From: Sorghum bicolor
Lineage: Eukaryota; Streptophyta; Magnoliopsida; Poales; Poaceae
Direction: 5' to 3'
Length of the DNA: 64,000 nucleotides
NCBI RefSeq assembly: GCF_000003195.3
Contig: NC_012872.2
Coordinates: 3,968,001-4,032,000, forward strand
The notes beneath the pieces were generated by a model. That model had not been told where the DNA came from, did not search any database, and saw only the letters and a program-made list of their open reading frames with translations. The stretch's first letter is position 1; each line of letters opens with the position of its first letter. This document shows, piece by piece, positions 12,881 through 25,200 of this stretch. The position numbers and the translations under genes are program-made.

Positions 12881-13470
12881 TTATTTAACCTAGCTTAGGC
12901 AGATGTATGTTGTTATATCTAAATATTTAAAAACTTTACTACAACATAACAAATAATAATAACTCGCTAGAGGAACACATATGATTTATAGTTTGTAGGT
13001 TCAACGAATGTTATCTATTCTAATACGTCTTGGAATTTGTATTCTTGCCTGTTGCATATTGGAACATGATTCTACCATCACTGATCACTAGATGTAAGCT
13101 ATTTTAACCTCTGAGTATAAACGTGATTCTAGATTACATACAAGACACAGAGAGCATAAAGGAGTTGTGGTAAGTAAGAAAAAGACCATTAACATTAAAT
13201 ATAGATACATATAAACTCTCTTTGTTGTGAAACATAAATGTTTTAGAAAATTATGGAACATATTATAGGGTAAAGTAAATAACACGTGTGAACCTTCCTT
13301 AATTTTTAGAGAATATCGTACTTATTATATTTAGGTTGGTGATTAGACATTTATTGATATTTGTGTATTTGAATGCTTATCTTTAAACTGAGTAGAAGGT
13401 TATTTCACTTAGAAACCTTTATAATTTAGGGTTTTTTTCTCGCTCTTATTTTGATATAGTTGTAGCATAT

Positions 13471-13800
13471 ATTTATACACACATGCAAGTTCATACTACC
13501 CACATATGCCACACGTGTATAACTAGACATATAACTACACGCAAAGTAGTAGAACCACTTCTTGGATAGCTTGCAAGCTAACTGCAGCATGTAGGCTGCG
13601 AAGACAGCCAAAATCACATAGCAGTCTGAAAAACACAACACTGTATTAGTTTAGAATACTTGCTCTTTTTACGCCTCTCATATGAATACAACATATATTC
13701 ATGCACATAAACACGTCCACATTATCCACGCACGCCACATTCACACTACACGTTCACGACAAGATAACTACACACAAAGTAGAACCGTTTCATAGATACG
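13471..13800. repeat. Diverged direct repeat, about 230-bp spacing
   Basis: Two related stretches (about 13471-13566 and 13699-13796) share the order ACACATGCA or ATGCACATA, CACATATGCCACA or CACGCACGCCACA, AACTACACGCAAAGTAG or AACTACACACAAAGTAG, then GAACC. This is old intergenic duplication; no coding potential is seen. Confidence 0.6.
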
Positions 13801-14224
13801 TCATCAATCCCATAATAAATATTGTTTTAGTAGAGTTCAAAATCTATCCTAAAATAAGTGCACCGCTAGGTATGAGACAACTTAACTCTAATTGTCTCTT
13901 TCTTTCTCTCTTTTTCAAAGTGTAATAATTACATTTCTATAAGAGCACGAGAGTGTTTGAATGGTTACCGCTGCATGCCACGCCGTTGTTGTGGCTGCAC
14001 CAAAGTTGCAGCGAGGAAATTGTCGACCACAGTTGCGGTAGCTTTTGGCATGAAAAACGAACTAGCCCGTTATGGCAAGGCTGCACCGCAAGTTCGGCAG
14101 CCAACCAAACACACGCTCAACTTCGGCAAGAAAATTGTGGCACGGTGCGGCAAGTTCTAGACTCCATACAAATGCTCCCATATGTAATTTTTCACTAGCA
14201 TTAATCTCTTTATTAAAGATCTAG

Positions 14225-14432
14225 AAAGCTCACTTATTTTGAGATTCACGTCGAATGTTTAGACACATACATGAAGTATTAAATATAGACTATTTACAAA
14301 ACTAAAAACATAGCTAGAGAATAATTCGTGAGACGATTTTTTTAAATCTAATTAGTCTATAATTAGACACTAATTGCTATAGTTATAAATATACTATAGT
14401 ATCTATTAAACTTTAGTACCAAACACCCCCTA
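14225..14432. mobile_element. Degenerate MITE relative (AAACACCCCC end)
   Basis: It carries TCGAATGTTTAGACACATAC, ATTAAATATAGACTA, CGTGAGACGA, AATTAGTCTATAATTAGACA and a CCAAACACCCCC end. This is a second, GGGTGTTTGG-ended MITE family related in its core to the GGCCTTGTTTAGTTC family. The left end is eroded. Confidence 0.55.
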
Positions 14433-14842
14433 GCTCCTTCCTTAGACCGTCGGCTGATACATCGTTGTTTCTCTCGAAGTATTGCAAGGTATAGCATTAG
14501 GATTTTTTTTTTGGTTAAAAAAAGGCAGTGCATTAGTTAGGGGTGAGAATTGGTAGAAAATCGAGGTATAGCGACATACCGCGCCATATTAAGAGAAACA
14601 ATGATTTATCCTACCTCAGCTAGTGCACATGAGGCTCCTATGGTGGCATACGAAGAAATGAAAATAGCCCGTCAATACAACACTAGTGCTGCCATTAGGT
14701 ATTTAACCAAACGAAGCAACTTGATCGCCACCTTGTACGTACCACTGCAAACGATTACAACTTGACAAGGTATCGGAGGAAATATTTCAAATGTATTTCA
14801 CACACCTTTCAAAAAAAAAGTATTTTACCCGTCTTAGAGTAA

Positions 14843-15073
14843 GGCCTTGTTTAGTTCGAAAATTTTTTGGTTTTTAGCCACTGTAGCATTTCATTTTTAT
14901 TTGACAAACATTATCCAATCACGGAGTAACTAGGCTCAAAAGATTCATCTCACAAATTATAGATAAACTATGCAATTAGTTTTTATTTTTGTCTATATTT
15001 AATGCTCTATGCATGCGATTAAAGATTCGACGTGACGACGAATCTTGAAATTTTTTGAGAACTAAACAAGCCT
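14843..15073. mobile_element. GGCCTTGTTTAGTTC-family MITE downstream of RRS1
   Basis: The ends are GGCCTTGTTTAGTTCG and GAACTAAACAAGCC. The internal landmarks lie in the orientation opposite to the 11000 copy (CACTGTAGCATTTC first, GATTCGACGTGACG last). It sits 335 bp beyond the RRS1 stop codon. Confidence 0.9.
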
Positions 15074-15407
15074 AAACTCAGAGGCCAACATCAGATCAGC
15101 ACCGTCAACACTCCACAGGAGCTTCACTGGCACTAGCCAGGAGCCCAGGACAGCTCCTTTTGGACGGGTTTCAGGAACCAATAGGAACTCTTACAAGTTA
15201 CAAACCAAACCCAAACATAACTTGAAAAGTACAGGGCGGGCGCATATCAGGGCACAATATATTATAACAGCATTCAGGTTTTTGTGTCATAACCAGTAAA
15301 CGGAATAACAATTTCTCGCATAGATTCAAGCGCACAAATACAATCGAATTTGTGACAGGCCTCCTTGTTTGAGCTTTCAAAACTGTGGTCACCTGAAAGA
15401 TGTGGAC

Positions 15408-17582
15408 CTAAGCCTTTTTCTTCGATGACTTCTTGTGGGGTTTCTTCTGGGGCTTAAGCTTATCAGATTTCGATGACATATCTTTCTCTTTCCTTCTCTG
15501 CTTTTCCTTTTTCACCTTGTACATTGTGATTGCCTGCTTAGAAAATTGTTCACAGATGCTGTTAGCTCGCCCAAACAAAACATGGAGCAGTGCCACCAAT
15601 GGTGGGCAAAACACAACTTTATTTAAGCGGTTAAATCCTGAAACTTGCCTTGCCAACATCAAGCGGTTCATCAGAGTTTCTGGCAAGTAGAGAGTTCAGG
15701 ATTTTGTCATTCTGCTGTTTCTCCAGGCTGCCCATTCCCTTCCCTTCGGCAACTGGGAGGAACTGCAGAAACGGCATCATTCAGCCAGTGAACAAAATCA
15801 GCCTACAAAGGTACAGACTCAGAAATCAAAGTCATTCAGATATAAAAACCTTTCTGTGTTTGCCAGAGTGCTTTGGAGGTTTCTCGCCAGGCAACTTCTC
15901 ATCAAACTTCCCACCGCTTGCTGTTGCTGATGAAGCCATGCCAACAACACTCTCAAGATCCTCTTTTCTAGATTTTTTTGGAAGGTCAGCTTTAGTTCCT
16001 GTGATGGGCAAGGCCTTTGCAGCAAGCTGTATATGACTGCATACAAAAGATATTGGATAGCTGTAATTCTAGAAGGTTGATTCCTAATACAAGAAGACAT
16101 TCATAATAGAAAGGAAGGGGAAGCAACAGTTACTAGTGAAGGATAACAACCTTGGCAAAGCGCCAATCTTTGCAGCTTTCTTTAAGTTCTCTAGTCTGTT
16201 TTTTTCTTGCTTTTCAACCCTCTTCTTCTTCTCATCCCTTCTTTGCGCAAAGGGATCAACACCAGGCTCTGCAATAAATGAATAATATTAAAAGTGTATC
16301 AGGTTGGCAAGCCAGATTTAGGACACATGAGAAAGATTGATAAACGAACAAGAAAATTCTTGCCAGATCCAGGAGTTAAACTATAAAAGTACTACTTATC
16401 TAAAATAAATGAGGCAAAGCATTGCACATTAAGAAATGCTGAACAGAGCCAACATGCACAAGGAGATGCATATGACAATTAAAACATGGCAACATGCTAC
16501 TGGATAGGGAGGAGAGGCAACAGCCATGTTGCACAACAGGTTTGTTGGCAAAAGTTCAAGAAGACAAGTTACTAACCATCAGTCAATTTGGCTTCAACGA
16601 TTGGAATGTCTTTGTCATCATTAACACGGTCATAGCCATAAGTCCGCTTCCAGGATTGAGTTTGCTCATCCCACTCGCGCTTGTTCTTCTTGCGCTTGGT
16701 TATTCCTGTGTTATGATCACCCAAACAATGATGAAAAAAAAACGAGTAAATTTCTAATTTCCACAAAAGAGTCATAAAAAGCAAAGACATTGTGGACAAC
16801 AGGATCACCTTTCGCCTTTGCAAACAGCTCCCACTTGGTCGGTGGCTTGGGCTTGGGTAGCTGGCAAGAACATAAACCAGGTTGTTAAACATTCGAAACA
16901 CCTCACGTCACATCACATATGCTTAATGTCTTGAGAAAACAGAGGCAAACAAGCCAGCAGCTTCAGCTCACGGCCATGTCAGAAGCACAACTTTCATTTC
17001 CATCGTCAAAAGTGGAATAAAAATAAGATGCCTTAGTGAATCGAGCACATGTTTTGCAGCAAACGAGGTTCTAATTTGGGCACAAGATTTATAGCAGCAG
17101 CCGAAACAGCAGCCCATCCCATGTGACTGACTACTTGTACAGCGCATCATCTTCAGAGGATGCTTTAGTGTAGCGTATCACCACCATATAGGCAAACAGA
17201 ACTAGCAGCAATTAAGAGAGAGGTTCTCACATGCTTCTCGCGCGGGAGTCGGACGGTGGGCGGCGGGAGGTGGACGATGGGGCCGTCGCGGTCCTCGCTG
17301 GGAGGCAGCGCGAAGAGAGCGTCGGCCACCGCCTGCGCCAGCTCCGTCCCCTTCCGTAGACACTCCTGCCTCAGTTCCTCCCTGAGTTTTTCCGCCCCAA
17401 CAACCCCACCGCATTCTGTCAGGAAAAAAACACCGTAACAGAAAAGGAAGGCACGAGACACACTACCTGGAGGCGGCGGCGGCGGCGGAGACGACGTGGT
17501 GTGACGGGTCGTACGCCATGAGGTTGCCGAGGTCGACCTCGCAGCTGGAAGCGGCGGCGACGACGGCGGGCACCTCCGCCAT
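15408..17582 (-). CDS. RRS1: Ribosome biogenesis regulatory protein RRS1
   Basis: Eight coding exons: 17582-17467, 17381-17231, 16860-16809, 16705-16577, 16268-16151, 16036-15850, 15762-15649 and 15533-15408. They close in phase to 330 residues, near the family length. Diagnostic stretches are [59 protein letters not shown] and [20 protein letters not shown], with a Lys-rich nucleolar-type tail. In yeast, Rrs1 works with Rpf2 to bring the 5S rRNP (5S rRNA with uL18 and uL5) into pre-60S particles in the nucleolus; this is inferred here by homology. Exon 2 uses the CTCAG acceptor because the upstream CTGACAG acceptor breaks the frame. Intron 7 appears to be a GC-AG intron (AAG/GCAAGT donor). 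Confidence 0.96.
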
Positions 17583-17932
17583 GGCTGCGCCGGTATGAGG
17601 CTCGCGGCTGGCTGGGGAAGGGAAAGAAATCGAGGCTGCGACTGGAGAAGGGAATTAGGGTTTTACTTGGGGCTCGCTGGCGCTGGCCGCTGGCCCAAGT
17701 GACATGTGAAGCGTGTCTCAATTGGTGGGCTAGGCCTGACCCACAGACTTAAAAAGCCCAACTACGTACGGCCCAACTGAAGCTATGCCACACCACATGC
17801 CAGCCTACTCATATCATCCAGGCCCGTTTTGGTTGGAGACCTGGGTGAGTTGCCTACTTGCCTCACAAAAACTATATTGTCTGAAAGTTGCCAGTGAAAT
17901 TCATGATTTTTTGCCTAGACAGGTAAGATTAA

Positions 17933-18124
17933 GGCCCTATCCCAGTGCTAAACTTTAGCATTTCACTTTTAGCACTTTTTTTAGCAATGAGATCCAAACA
18001 GGAGTGCTAAAAGTGTTCCAAAGCCTATAATATGGACTAAAAACTTTAGCACCAAAGGAGGCCCTAAAAAACTTTAGCCTTTAGTGCTAAAGTTTAGCAA
18101 ATGGCAATGGATCCGAACACCCTC
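17933..18124. mobile_element. MITE with TAA flanks between RRS1 and the membrane-protein gene
   Basis: It contains inverted GTGCTAAACTTTAGCA and TAGTGCTAAAGTTTAGCA motifs. It runs from GGCCCTATCCC to GAACACCCTC with TAA outside both ends. The rest of 17583-18451 shows no gene beyond the RRS1 leader. Confidence 0.6.
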
Positions 18125-18451
18125 TAAGAAAATATGTTTGGTTGGATGTCTGTGTCTGATAATATTAACCAAATTAAAGTGATTTTGTATTACCTATATA
18201 TTAAGATCGGTATATATTACCTGTGCCCGAGAACTAATTGTTAGGACTAGATATTTTGATAAAAAAAACCTCCAATGACTCATTTATTTGATTATCCAAA
18301 TATAGTTATCTTCTGTTTTGAATTTCTCGCTAGCCAAAGATAGAACGAGAATAGTTTTCTAGAGTGCACACAAACTATAGAAAATTATTGAAGAGCGAAA
18401 AGATATATAGAAAATGATTTTTACATAAATGACTCTCCAAATGATAATTTA

Positions 18452-18660
18452 GGCCTTGTTTAGTTCACCTCAAAAACCAATTTTTTTTAAGATTCTCCGT
18501 CACATCGAATTTTGCGGCACATACATGGAGTATTAAATATAGATGAAAACAAAAACTAATTGTACAGTTTGCCTGTAAATCGTGAGATGAATCTTTTAAG
18601 CCTAGTTACTAAGTGCTACAGTGTCAAAATCCAAAAACTTTTAGGATCTAAACAAGGTCT
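18452..18660. mobile_element. GGCCTTGTTTAGTTC-family MITE, internally deleted
   Basis: The ends are GGCCTTGTTTAGTTCA and TCTAAACAAGGTC. The core is complete up to AAGCCTAGTTA and then jumps to AAGTGCTACAGTG, so about 35-40 bases present in other copies are missing. Confidence 0.88.
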
Positions 18661-19318
18661 TAGAAAGTGAGATTTAGAAAGACTTTTGGAGATGATCTAA
18701 AATTCTAAATCATATTGTCATTTCCATAGGAAGACATGAACTGTTGTATCAACACTACTATTTTAAAAATCCTTTACACAGAAACCACATGGCATGGAAG
18801 ATATATGAAACAATTGGAACACACGATACATCCAAAACGCCATATGTAAGTGTACATGTAACTATGTAAGCACATCAGCTATCTTTACTATCTGAAAACA
18901 CGAGAGCGAGGAAAAACTGTATGCTATACATCTTTCTGTAGGGGAGCAAAAAAAAAAACAAGTGGCTATCATATCATATCTTCAAATACAGTGTGTCAGA
19001 GTTGGATGCAACTGGAAACAGATTTTTGCTTCTGTAGGACAGTAGACTAATTAAAGGTATGTTATACATCCTTTTCAATTGCAATATATAATATGTTAGA
19101 GACTCAAATGTAAGCGGTGAAGGAAACTACCGGTTAAACATACTAGTAGACAAAAAGTTGATTCAAGAGAAGCTCATGCACAACAAATCTAGGCATGATA
19201 CACGGCCATGTCATCAAATGACAGAGATGTAAACCGGAAACAATCAGGTGAGACTTAGATGTACTGATCGTGGTCAACAGAAATATAATACCACGGACTA
19301 GAAATATATATAATGTCT

Positions 19319-20820
19319 TCATGTTGGGAGGATTGGACCTCTCTGACGAGACCACTTGAAGCACCCACACAAATGCTTTGTGCCATTCCGCGCCCTCATG
19401 TAAACACCATAGGCAGCTGGGTCACCCTTGATCCAAACTGACACTGAGAACAAGACAGACACTAGACCAAGGATAATCCCAGCAATATATCCATGACTCC
19501 CCATGATAACCGAGAGGTCAACGATCAGAACGAAAGCAGCAAGACAGGTGCAAAAGCGGGCGCACGTGGACAACACTGTACGTGCGTAGCCTGTAGATAC
19601 GACTGGAGAAGTGGCCATAAGACCTGCTGCCAATGTACCAGCTCCCACAATTAGCGACACCACGAAGATCACCTTCAGAGCTTTGCTCCAACCAGACAGC
19701 AAATCATCGAGGCCATCTCTAACACCCATGATCACTAAAGCAGCAAATGCCAGCTGAGCCAAGAATCCCTGCAATTGACATCGCGGAAAACTAAGCTAGC
19801 ATGCTCTGAATATTGATATTCTCAAACCACTGTTAATTAAAAAAAATCTCAAACCACCAATTAATGTGAATCTTAGAAATACATTCATGTCCATTGGATT
19901 AAAGCATTTATCATTAAAAATGGTCAATCGATTATCGATTTGGTTACGCTAAGATCGACTGCTGAGCTATAATTTGATCGAACAAAAGTAACAGAATCAG
20001 ACAGAAAGAGCTCCCATGCTATTATGCTAATTGATTTTACTAACTGCGTGTGGTTGATACCTTGCCCAACCAATTATATCGTGGAAAGCAGGGAAAGTAT
20101 AACATACATCACGTTATCGATCAGCAGTTTATAACAGATTAACAGATCAAAATCAAGTACCTGATAGTCCTTACTAGCCTCAGCTGGAGGAGGTGGATGC
20201 GATGCATCCTGGTTGCTCTGCCTCTGCAGAGGTGGAGGAGGAGGAGCAAGAGGAGGCGCGCACTGCAGGTTGGCGAGAGCGAAACGGGACCAAGCAGGCA
20301 ACATCAGGGTGTGCGCCCGAGGATCGCCGTGGGTCCACTTGATGAACGGCTTCTGAGAAGGAGGGCCGCTTGGTGTGTGCGCCCGAGGATCGCCGGGGAA
20401 CCACGGGATGAACGGCTTCTGAGCAGGAGCGCCGCGGGACGCAGTGGACGGCTTTGGCGAAAGGGGCACGTCGCTGTGGCCGACGAGACTGCGCCTCCGC
20501 ATCCACGGCAGAGACGACGTCTTGTTGCGCCAAGAGTAGAACATCTCGCCGGCGCGCGAAGCCCACGGCACGAAAGGGGCGGCGTATCCGGTGGTAGTAG
20601 GGCTCGTACCGACATGGTAGAGGTGCAGGACGGAGCGTGGGAGAGGCTGCCACGACGACGCCGAAAGCTCCGATTCCGCTGCCTCAGGCGACGAGGAGTC
20701 GGGGGACGTGGCGTTGGCGGCGGCGGGGATGTGGTGGCGGTGTGTGCCGTCGTCCGCGCCGGCCGGACCGCCCTTGTTGCCAGCGGCATCGGCGAGGCGG
20801 CGATAGCGGGAGAGCGTCAT
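19319..20820 (-). CDS. Uncharacterised Pro-rich multi-pass membrane protein
   Basis: Two exons, 20820-20161 and 19768-19319, join in phase 0 through a GT-AG intron to give 369 residues. I do not recognise the family. Residues 1-220 are Ser/Pro-rich and soluble-looking. They carry a 22-residue tandem repeat (residues 133-149 and 155-171) with the core QKPFI-W--GDPRAHT. Residues 221-369 have about four hydrophobic segments (FLAQLAFAALVIMGV; VIFVVSLIVGAGTLAAGLMA; ARFCTCLAAFVLIVDLSVIM; YIAGIILGLVSVLFSVSVWI) and end in a basic, Cys-containing tail. An integral membrane location is an inference. The start is the first ATG; an alternative start further in cannot be excluded. A poly-C tract (sense strand) lies about 115 bp upstream. 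Confidence 0.75.
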
Positions 20821-22228
20821 GGCAATGCGCTGCCGTGCAGGTGGCTTCTCTGCGCTGCGGGGTGAGGCCGCGTTTTTGAAATTCAGAATTTGGGGAAGGG
20901 ACGGTGCCGCGGTGCTACTCTACATAAATGGAAATAGGGGGGGGGGGGGGGGTTCCAACTTCCAAGCGCCAAGGGAATGCCCAAATTTGGGATTTGGGTG
21001 TGGATTCTGCAGTGCTGTCTTTGCGCAAACATGAAACGCATCTCGGATTTCTTGGGTATAGAATAAAGCTACTATACATGATCCGATGAGTATGAAATAT
21101 TTACTATAGTTCAAGCATAAAATAATTAGTCCACCATAAAAATTTCACCATAATAATTGGACCACAGAAGCTGCAGCTATAAATTATTCCAATTAATTAC
21201 AGATAAAATTTGATTTTGCTAACTAATTTAAAGCTATAGAAAAAATTTGTATTAAAGTATAACATATTATATATTCATTGCGTAGATCTACTCATGCGGA
21301 GTCCAACAAAATTAGATTTTCTATTTTATAATTTTTCTGTGATTTACTGTGATTTTTCAAAGATTATATGAAAACAAATAGAAAAAAAAAAGTCAAACCC
21401 ACTGTAGCAAAACCATGTAGCAAAACCGCCGGGAGGTGGGGGGGTTTTAATTTGAACGGTTTTGGATAGTTCAGGTAGTAAATTAAACTGTTTCATAATT
21501 CGAAGGAGGGGTAAGTAGACATCACCCTATAGTTCAGGGGTGATGTAGACTTTTTTCCAGATAAGACCTATTATAATTTTAGAAAATATATTTTGAGATC
21601 TTAAGCCTTGAGGACCTAGATAAGACCTATTATAATAGACCTTGACCTTCACCGTTGAGGACCTAGATAAGACCTATTATAATAGACCTTGACCTTCACC
21701 GTTGAGGACCTAGATTACACGTGCAGACAATTGTTTTTTTAGATTTCAGGGGCATAGCCCCGGCCATTGCATTAACAAAGACCATATCACCGTTTACAGC
21801 ATCTGGAAACTTGATATGATTCGATACAGAAGAAACTTAGCCACGTGACGTGAGAGCTGTTGATGAATTTTATTCAATATAAAATACTGGGATCCTGATT
21901 GAAAGGTTCTTGGTGAAGTTGCTCTAACTGGCTACATAAAATTACAAAAGCAAATTCCACATATGAACAGCATTACAGCAAAGCAAGAGACCGGAAACGT
22001 CCATTCATTTATACACTTCTCTCTACACCCGAGGCTAAGATCGCTACCTATTATTTACAGGCTCAGAAACTTTGTTTCCGAGAAAGAATGCAACTACAAC
22101 TGAGCCAATGTACACGTACAACTCCTTGGCGAAACTTGCATATCTACAAAAACAATTCATCAGGCCACCTAATCTTTGTATGACAGCTGCTACGCCCAGT
22201 TCTTGCTGTGCGCAATAACAAAAATGAA
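20821..22228. other. Intergenic region between the membrane-protein gene and TIC236
   Basis: It contains a poly-G run (20939-20952), AT-rich DNA and a 47-bp tandem repeat (21610-21715). At 21735-21780 a stretch in reverse orientation (AATGCAATGGCCGGGGCTAT read on the minus strand, ending in a T/A run) resembles the 3' end of a plant L1-type LINE. The final 200-300 bp before 22229 likely hold the TIC236 3' UTR. No gene is seen. Confidence 0.5.
21610..21715. repeat. 47-bp tandem repeat, two full copies plus a partial
   Basis: GAGGACCTAGATAAGACC starts at 21610 and 21657 with an essentially identical unit. GAGGACCTAGAT starts again at 21704. A partial earlier unit (ATAAGACCTATTATAAT) lies near 21563. 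Confidence 0.93.
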
Positions 22229-25200
22229 TCAATCCTGCGATGTTGCTGAGTACTCGAAGAGAAGCCTATTGGATGGGGTAGACTGGAAGAGAACACGGAG
22301 CCTACTAGTTAGCTGATATATCAGCGTCCACTGCATCGCCATTTCTGAATCTTTCATTTGCCTGACGACGGAAGCCTGCACATTGATGACAGGAATTTAG
22401 GTCAATTCCTATTCAATACAACACATTGCACCTTATCAGGCTGAAAGGTTTAACTTGTTTCCTTTTTGAAAAGAGTGTATACCTGAAGGCGTTTTCCGAG
22501 CTGCACTTCAACCTCCGTGGCAAAAGAGATATTATTTGCCAGAGATTTTAGTGGATCAACTGTTGGATCCACAGAGAGTAAACTTGGGATCTGCGGAGCA
22601 TAAACCAGTCGCCACCGTGCCTGTCCAAACTCGCCCTTGCCTTCAATCCTTGGCATCAAAGTTTCCAGCGTTGCAGTTGCAAGCTTCTTGAATGCAAGCT
22701 GTCCGTCACCTTCTAATAATGATTCTGCAAGCTGTGATTCGAAAACCTTGGCAGCCTAAAAGACAAGGAAAGCAGATCTAAGAACTAGATATTAATATAT
22801 GATAGAAAAAGAATGCAGCAAACCAATTTTTTAATGATTGAATACTTTGTGCACTGTTGGAGATAATCCTTTGTGCCCAAGTGCATGCTAAATTTAGCTA
22901 AATTTAGAGTCTACTTTAGCTAAATTTCAGCATGGAGTAATAGGCTGATTATTTTGGTAATATTCTGCATCAATTAGGAGGCTATCACAGCCACAATTGT
23001 AGCTGTCAGCACTGTGTAAAGCTCAAGTCATTCCAGCCACCAAAACCAATGTGATCGTGTATTTGTGTGAGTTCCCGGTGATCTGTTAGAGGCTATTTGC
23101 CTGTCATGCGCTTGTCTACTCTAAAATGGATTGAGTAAACACCCAGCAGAAGGTACATAAAACGTAAGAAAGTTCACCAGATTGCAATAGTTGAAGATTT
23201 GAAACTAAAGCAAGGTGTTATCGATCCTACAGTAAAGTGACTTGGTTTATAACTCACTGCAGTAGTCTTACCTCACTAGGTGACAGAACATCCTGGTCCA
23301 CAGAGCGTGTTGAGGTTACCACCAGATTGTCTTGCCACATGCTTGCTCGACTTTGGATTTTGAATTGCCATTCAGATCCAACAAGAACGAGATCAAGAAC
23401 AGGATCCAAACCAAGATCAGGTTCAAATTTTGCTGCATTTAAATGATCATTTTTAAGTCTAACCTGCAATTGAGTACATGCAGAGAGTAAAAAACCATCA
23501 TAACCATATCAACTTGAATGTATACTTTGACAAAATGAAGATATTCTAAGCAAGGGCTTAGGGAAGTAAGGGCTTACTTGCGTTGCTACCAGGTTGACCT
23601 CACCATTTTCAAATGTTAAGATGCCCTTAGGTCTTATATACTTTGGATGAACCATCCCATTAAGCTCTAGGTCACCACTGACGGCGAAATTCAGAATTAA
23701 AGGATAAACAATCCTTAATTCTGGTCCCAAGGTGAGCTTCAGATCATTTAGCCGTGCATCAATGTTTGGCTTAAAACTTCCATGCTCAAGAGTCTTTTCT
23801 GTGTCTGATTGATCTCCTAGTATATAGAGATGGAAAGCTTTAGTTGGCTCATGAAGGAAACAGAAGAAATGCTGGAGAAAATAGCATATAAAAAGCAAAG
23901 AATATGCCAATTATTTCATGGCAAAACTGAATTTTCTGGTTGGGCATACTGATGTGCAAGTGCAACAACATAAGTAGTCAAGCAAAACATGTTGGCCAAG
24001 AGTATTTGGTGGAAAATATGAGTGAAGCTCAAATTTAACTGAATACATACTGTCTGCAGATGTTGACAGTGACCCCAGAATTCGTGAGACATCCTGTGAA
24101 GTGGTTGATTGGTCAAAACCAGAAAGAAGATAACCCGACTTGTTTGAAGTCAACCTAGTGACAGCAGCACCATTGCCTTTATCATGAGGCAAATATGCTT
24201 CACCATGACTCAACCGGATCATCCCAGAAAGATCTGGTCGCAAAATTGAGCCTGTAACTTGCAGCTGGCTGTCTACTTGGCCACTGCATAAGTCAGCACA
24301 AAAACAACAAAACAAATGTTAAGGCTCATATAACTCCACAGCATTGCGTGTTACGTATTACTCCATCTAGTCACAAATGTTAAGGGCATATTCTACAGTC
24401 AGCATTGATTCACCTATCAATTTATGAGATGCATGTAAGGACAGCATTATTGTAAATGCATTACATAAATCTTGAAGGCAGTACCAATTACACTATTACA
24501 ATGCCCAACCCAGGATTCTGAAAACCTCATAGGCTAAAAAGCTCTAATACGGAAATAAGTATAACTAGTAATGTATACCCCTCTTTAATGCCACTGCCAG
24601 TAAGCAATATGTAGGAGCATTCAGAGAAAACACTTGCCCTAAAAAGATGCTGTATTAATCTTCTTGGCTATTCTCTAAACTAAAATCATCCTAGTACTCC
24701 TAGGTACTTTTTTTAATTCTATTTTCTTCCTTCATTGCTCTCAGTCTCTCACATTTTCCAATTAGTACAAATGAACGGCAAAAAGACTATTGGACCTACT
24801 TTCTTAATCCTTGTGCACAGGTCCAAAATGATCTAAATTTTGCAATAAGAGGGAGTATCTATTTTAGAGCATATACGTATAACTTAGAAACAATGCAATT
24901 ATTTATTTTGATAAACAAAAGGATAAAGAAACAACAATGACCTCAAAATATTTTTTGCTCGTATGTCCAGAACTTCACATTTCAAATCAATCTTATCGTT
25001 GGCAGATGGCTCGCTATTTTTAAGAGGTAGGGTCCCTTTCATTGACAATCTCCCTTTCCTCCCAACCCTGCTTTCCATTGAACTGATGCATAGTCTGTTG
25101 GATATGACTTGAATTGTACCCGCAAAATTCGTCAATGGTGTCCGAAGAAAGGGAGAATTCACAATTGCTCGATTAAATGTTGCTGACCCATCAACAACAG

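Noticed and set aside
17402..17415. Upstream CTGACAG acceptor for RRS1 exon 2
   Set aside because: It shifts the frame. The later CTCAG acceptor restores REELRQECL directly after exon 1.
20197..20865. 222-residue plus-strand open frame
   Set aside because: It is an Arg-rich shadow of the GC-rich first exon of the membrane-protein gene. The opposite strand has a clean splice junction and hydrophobic second exon.
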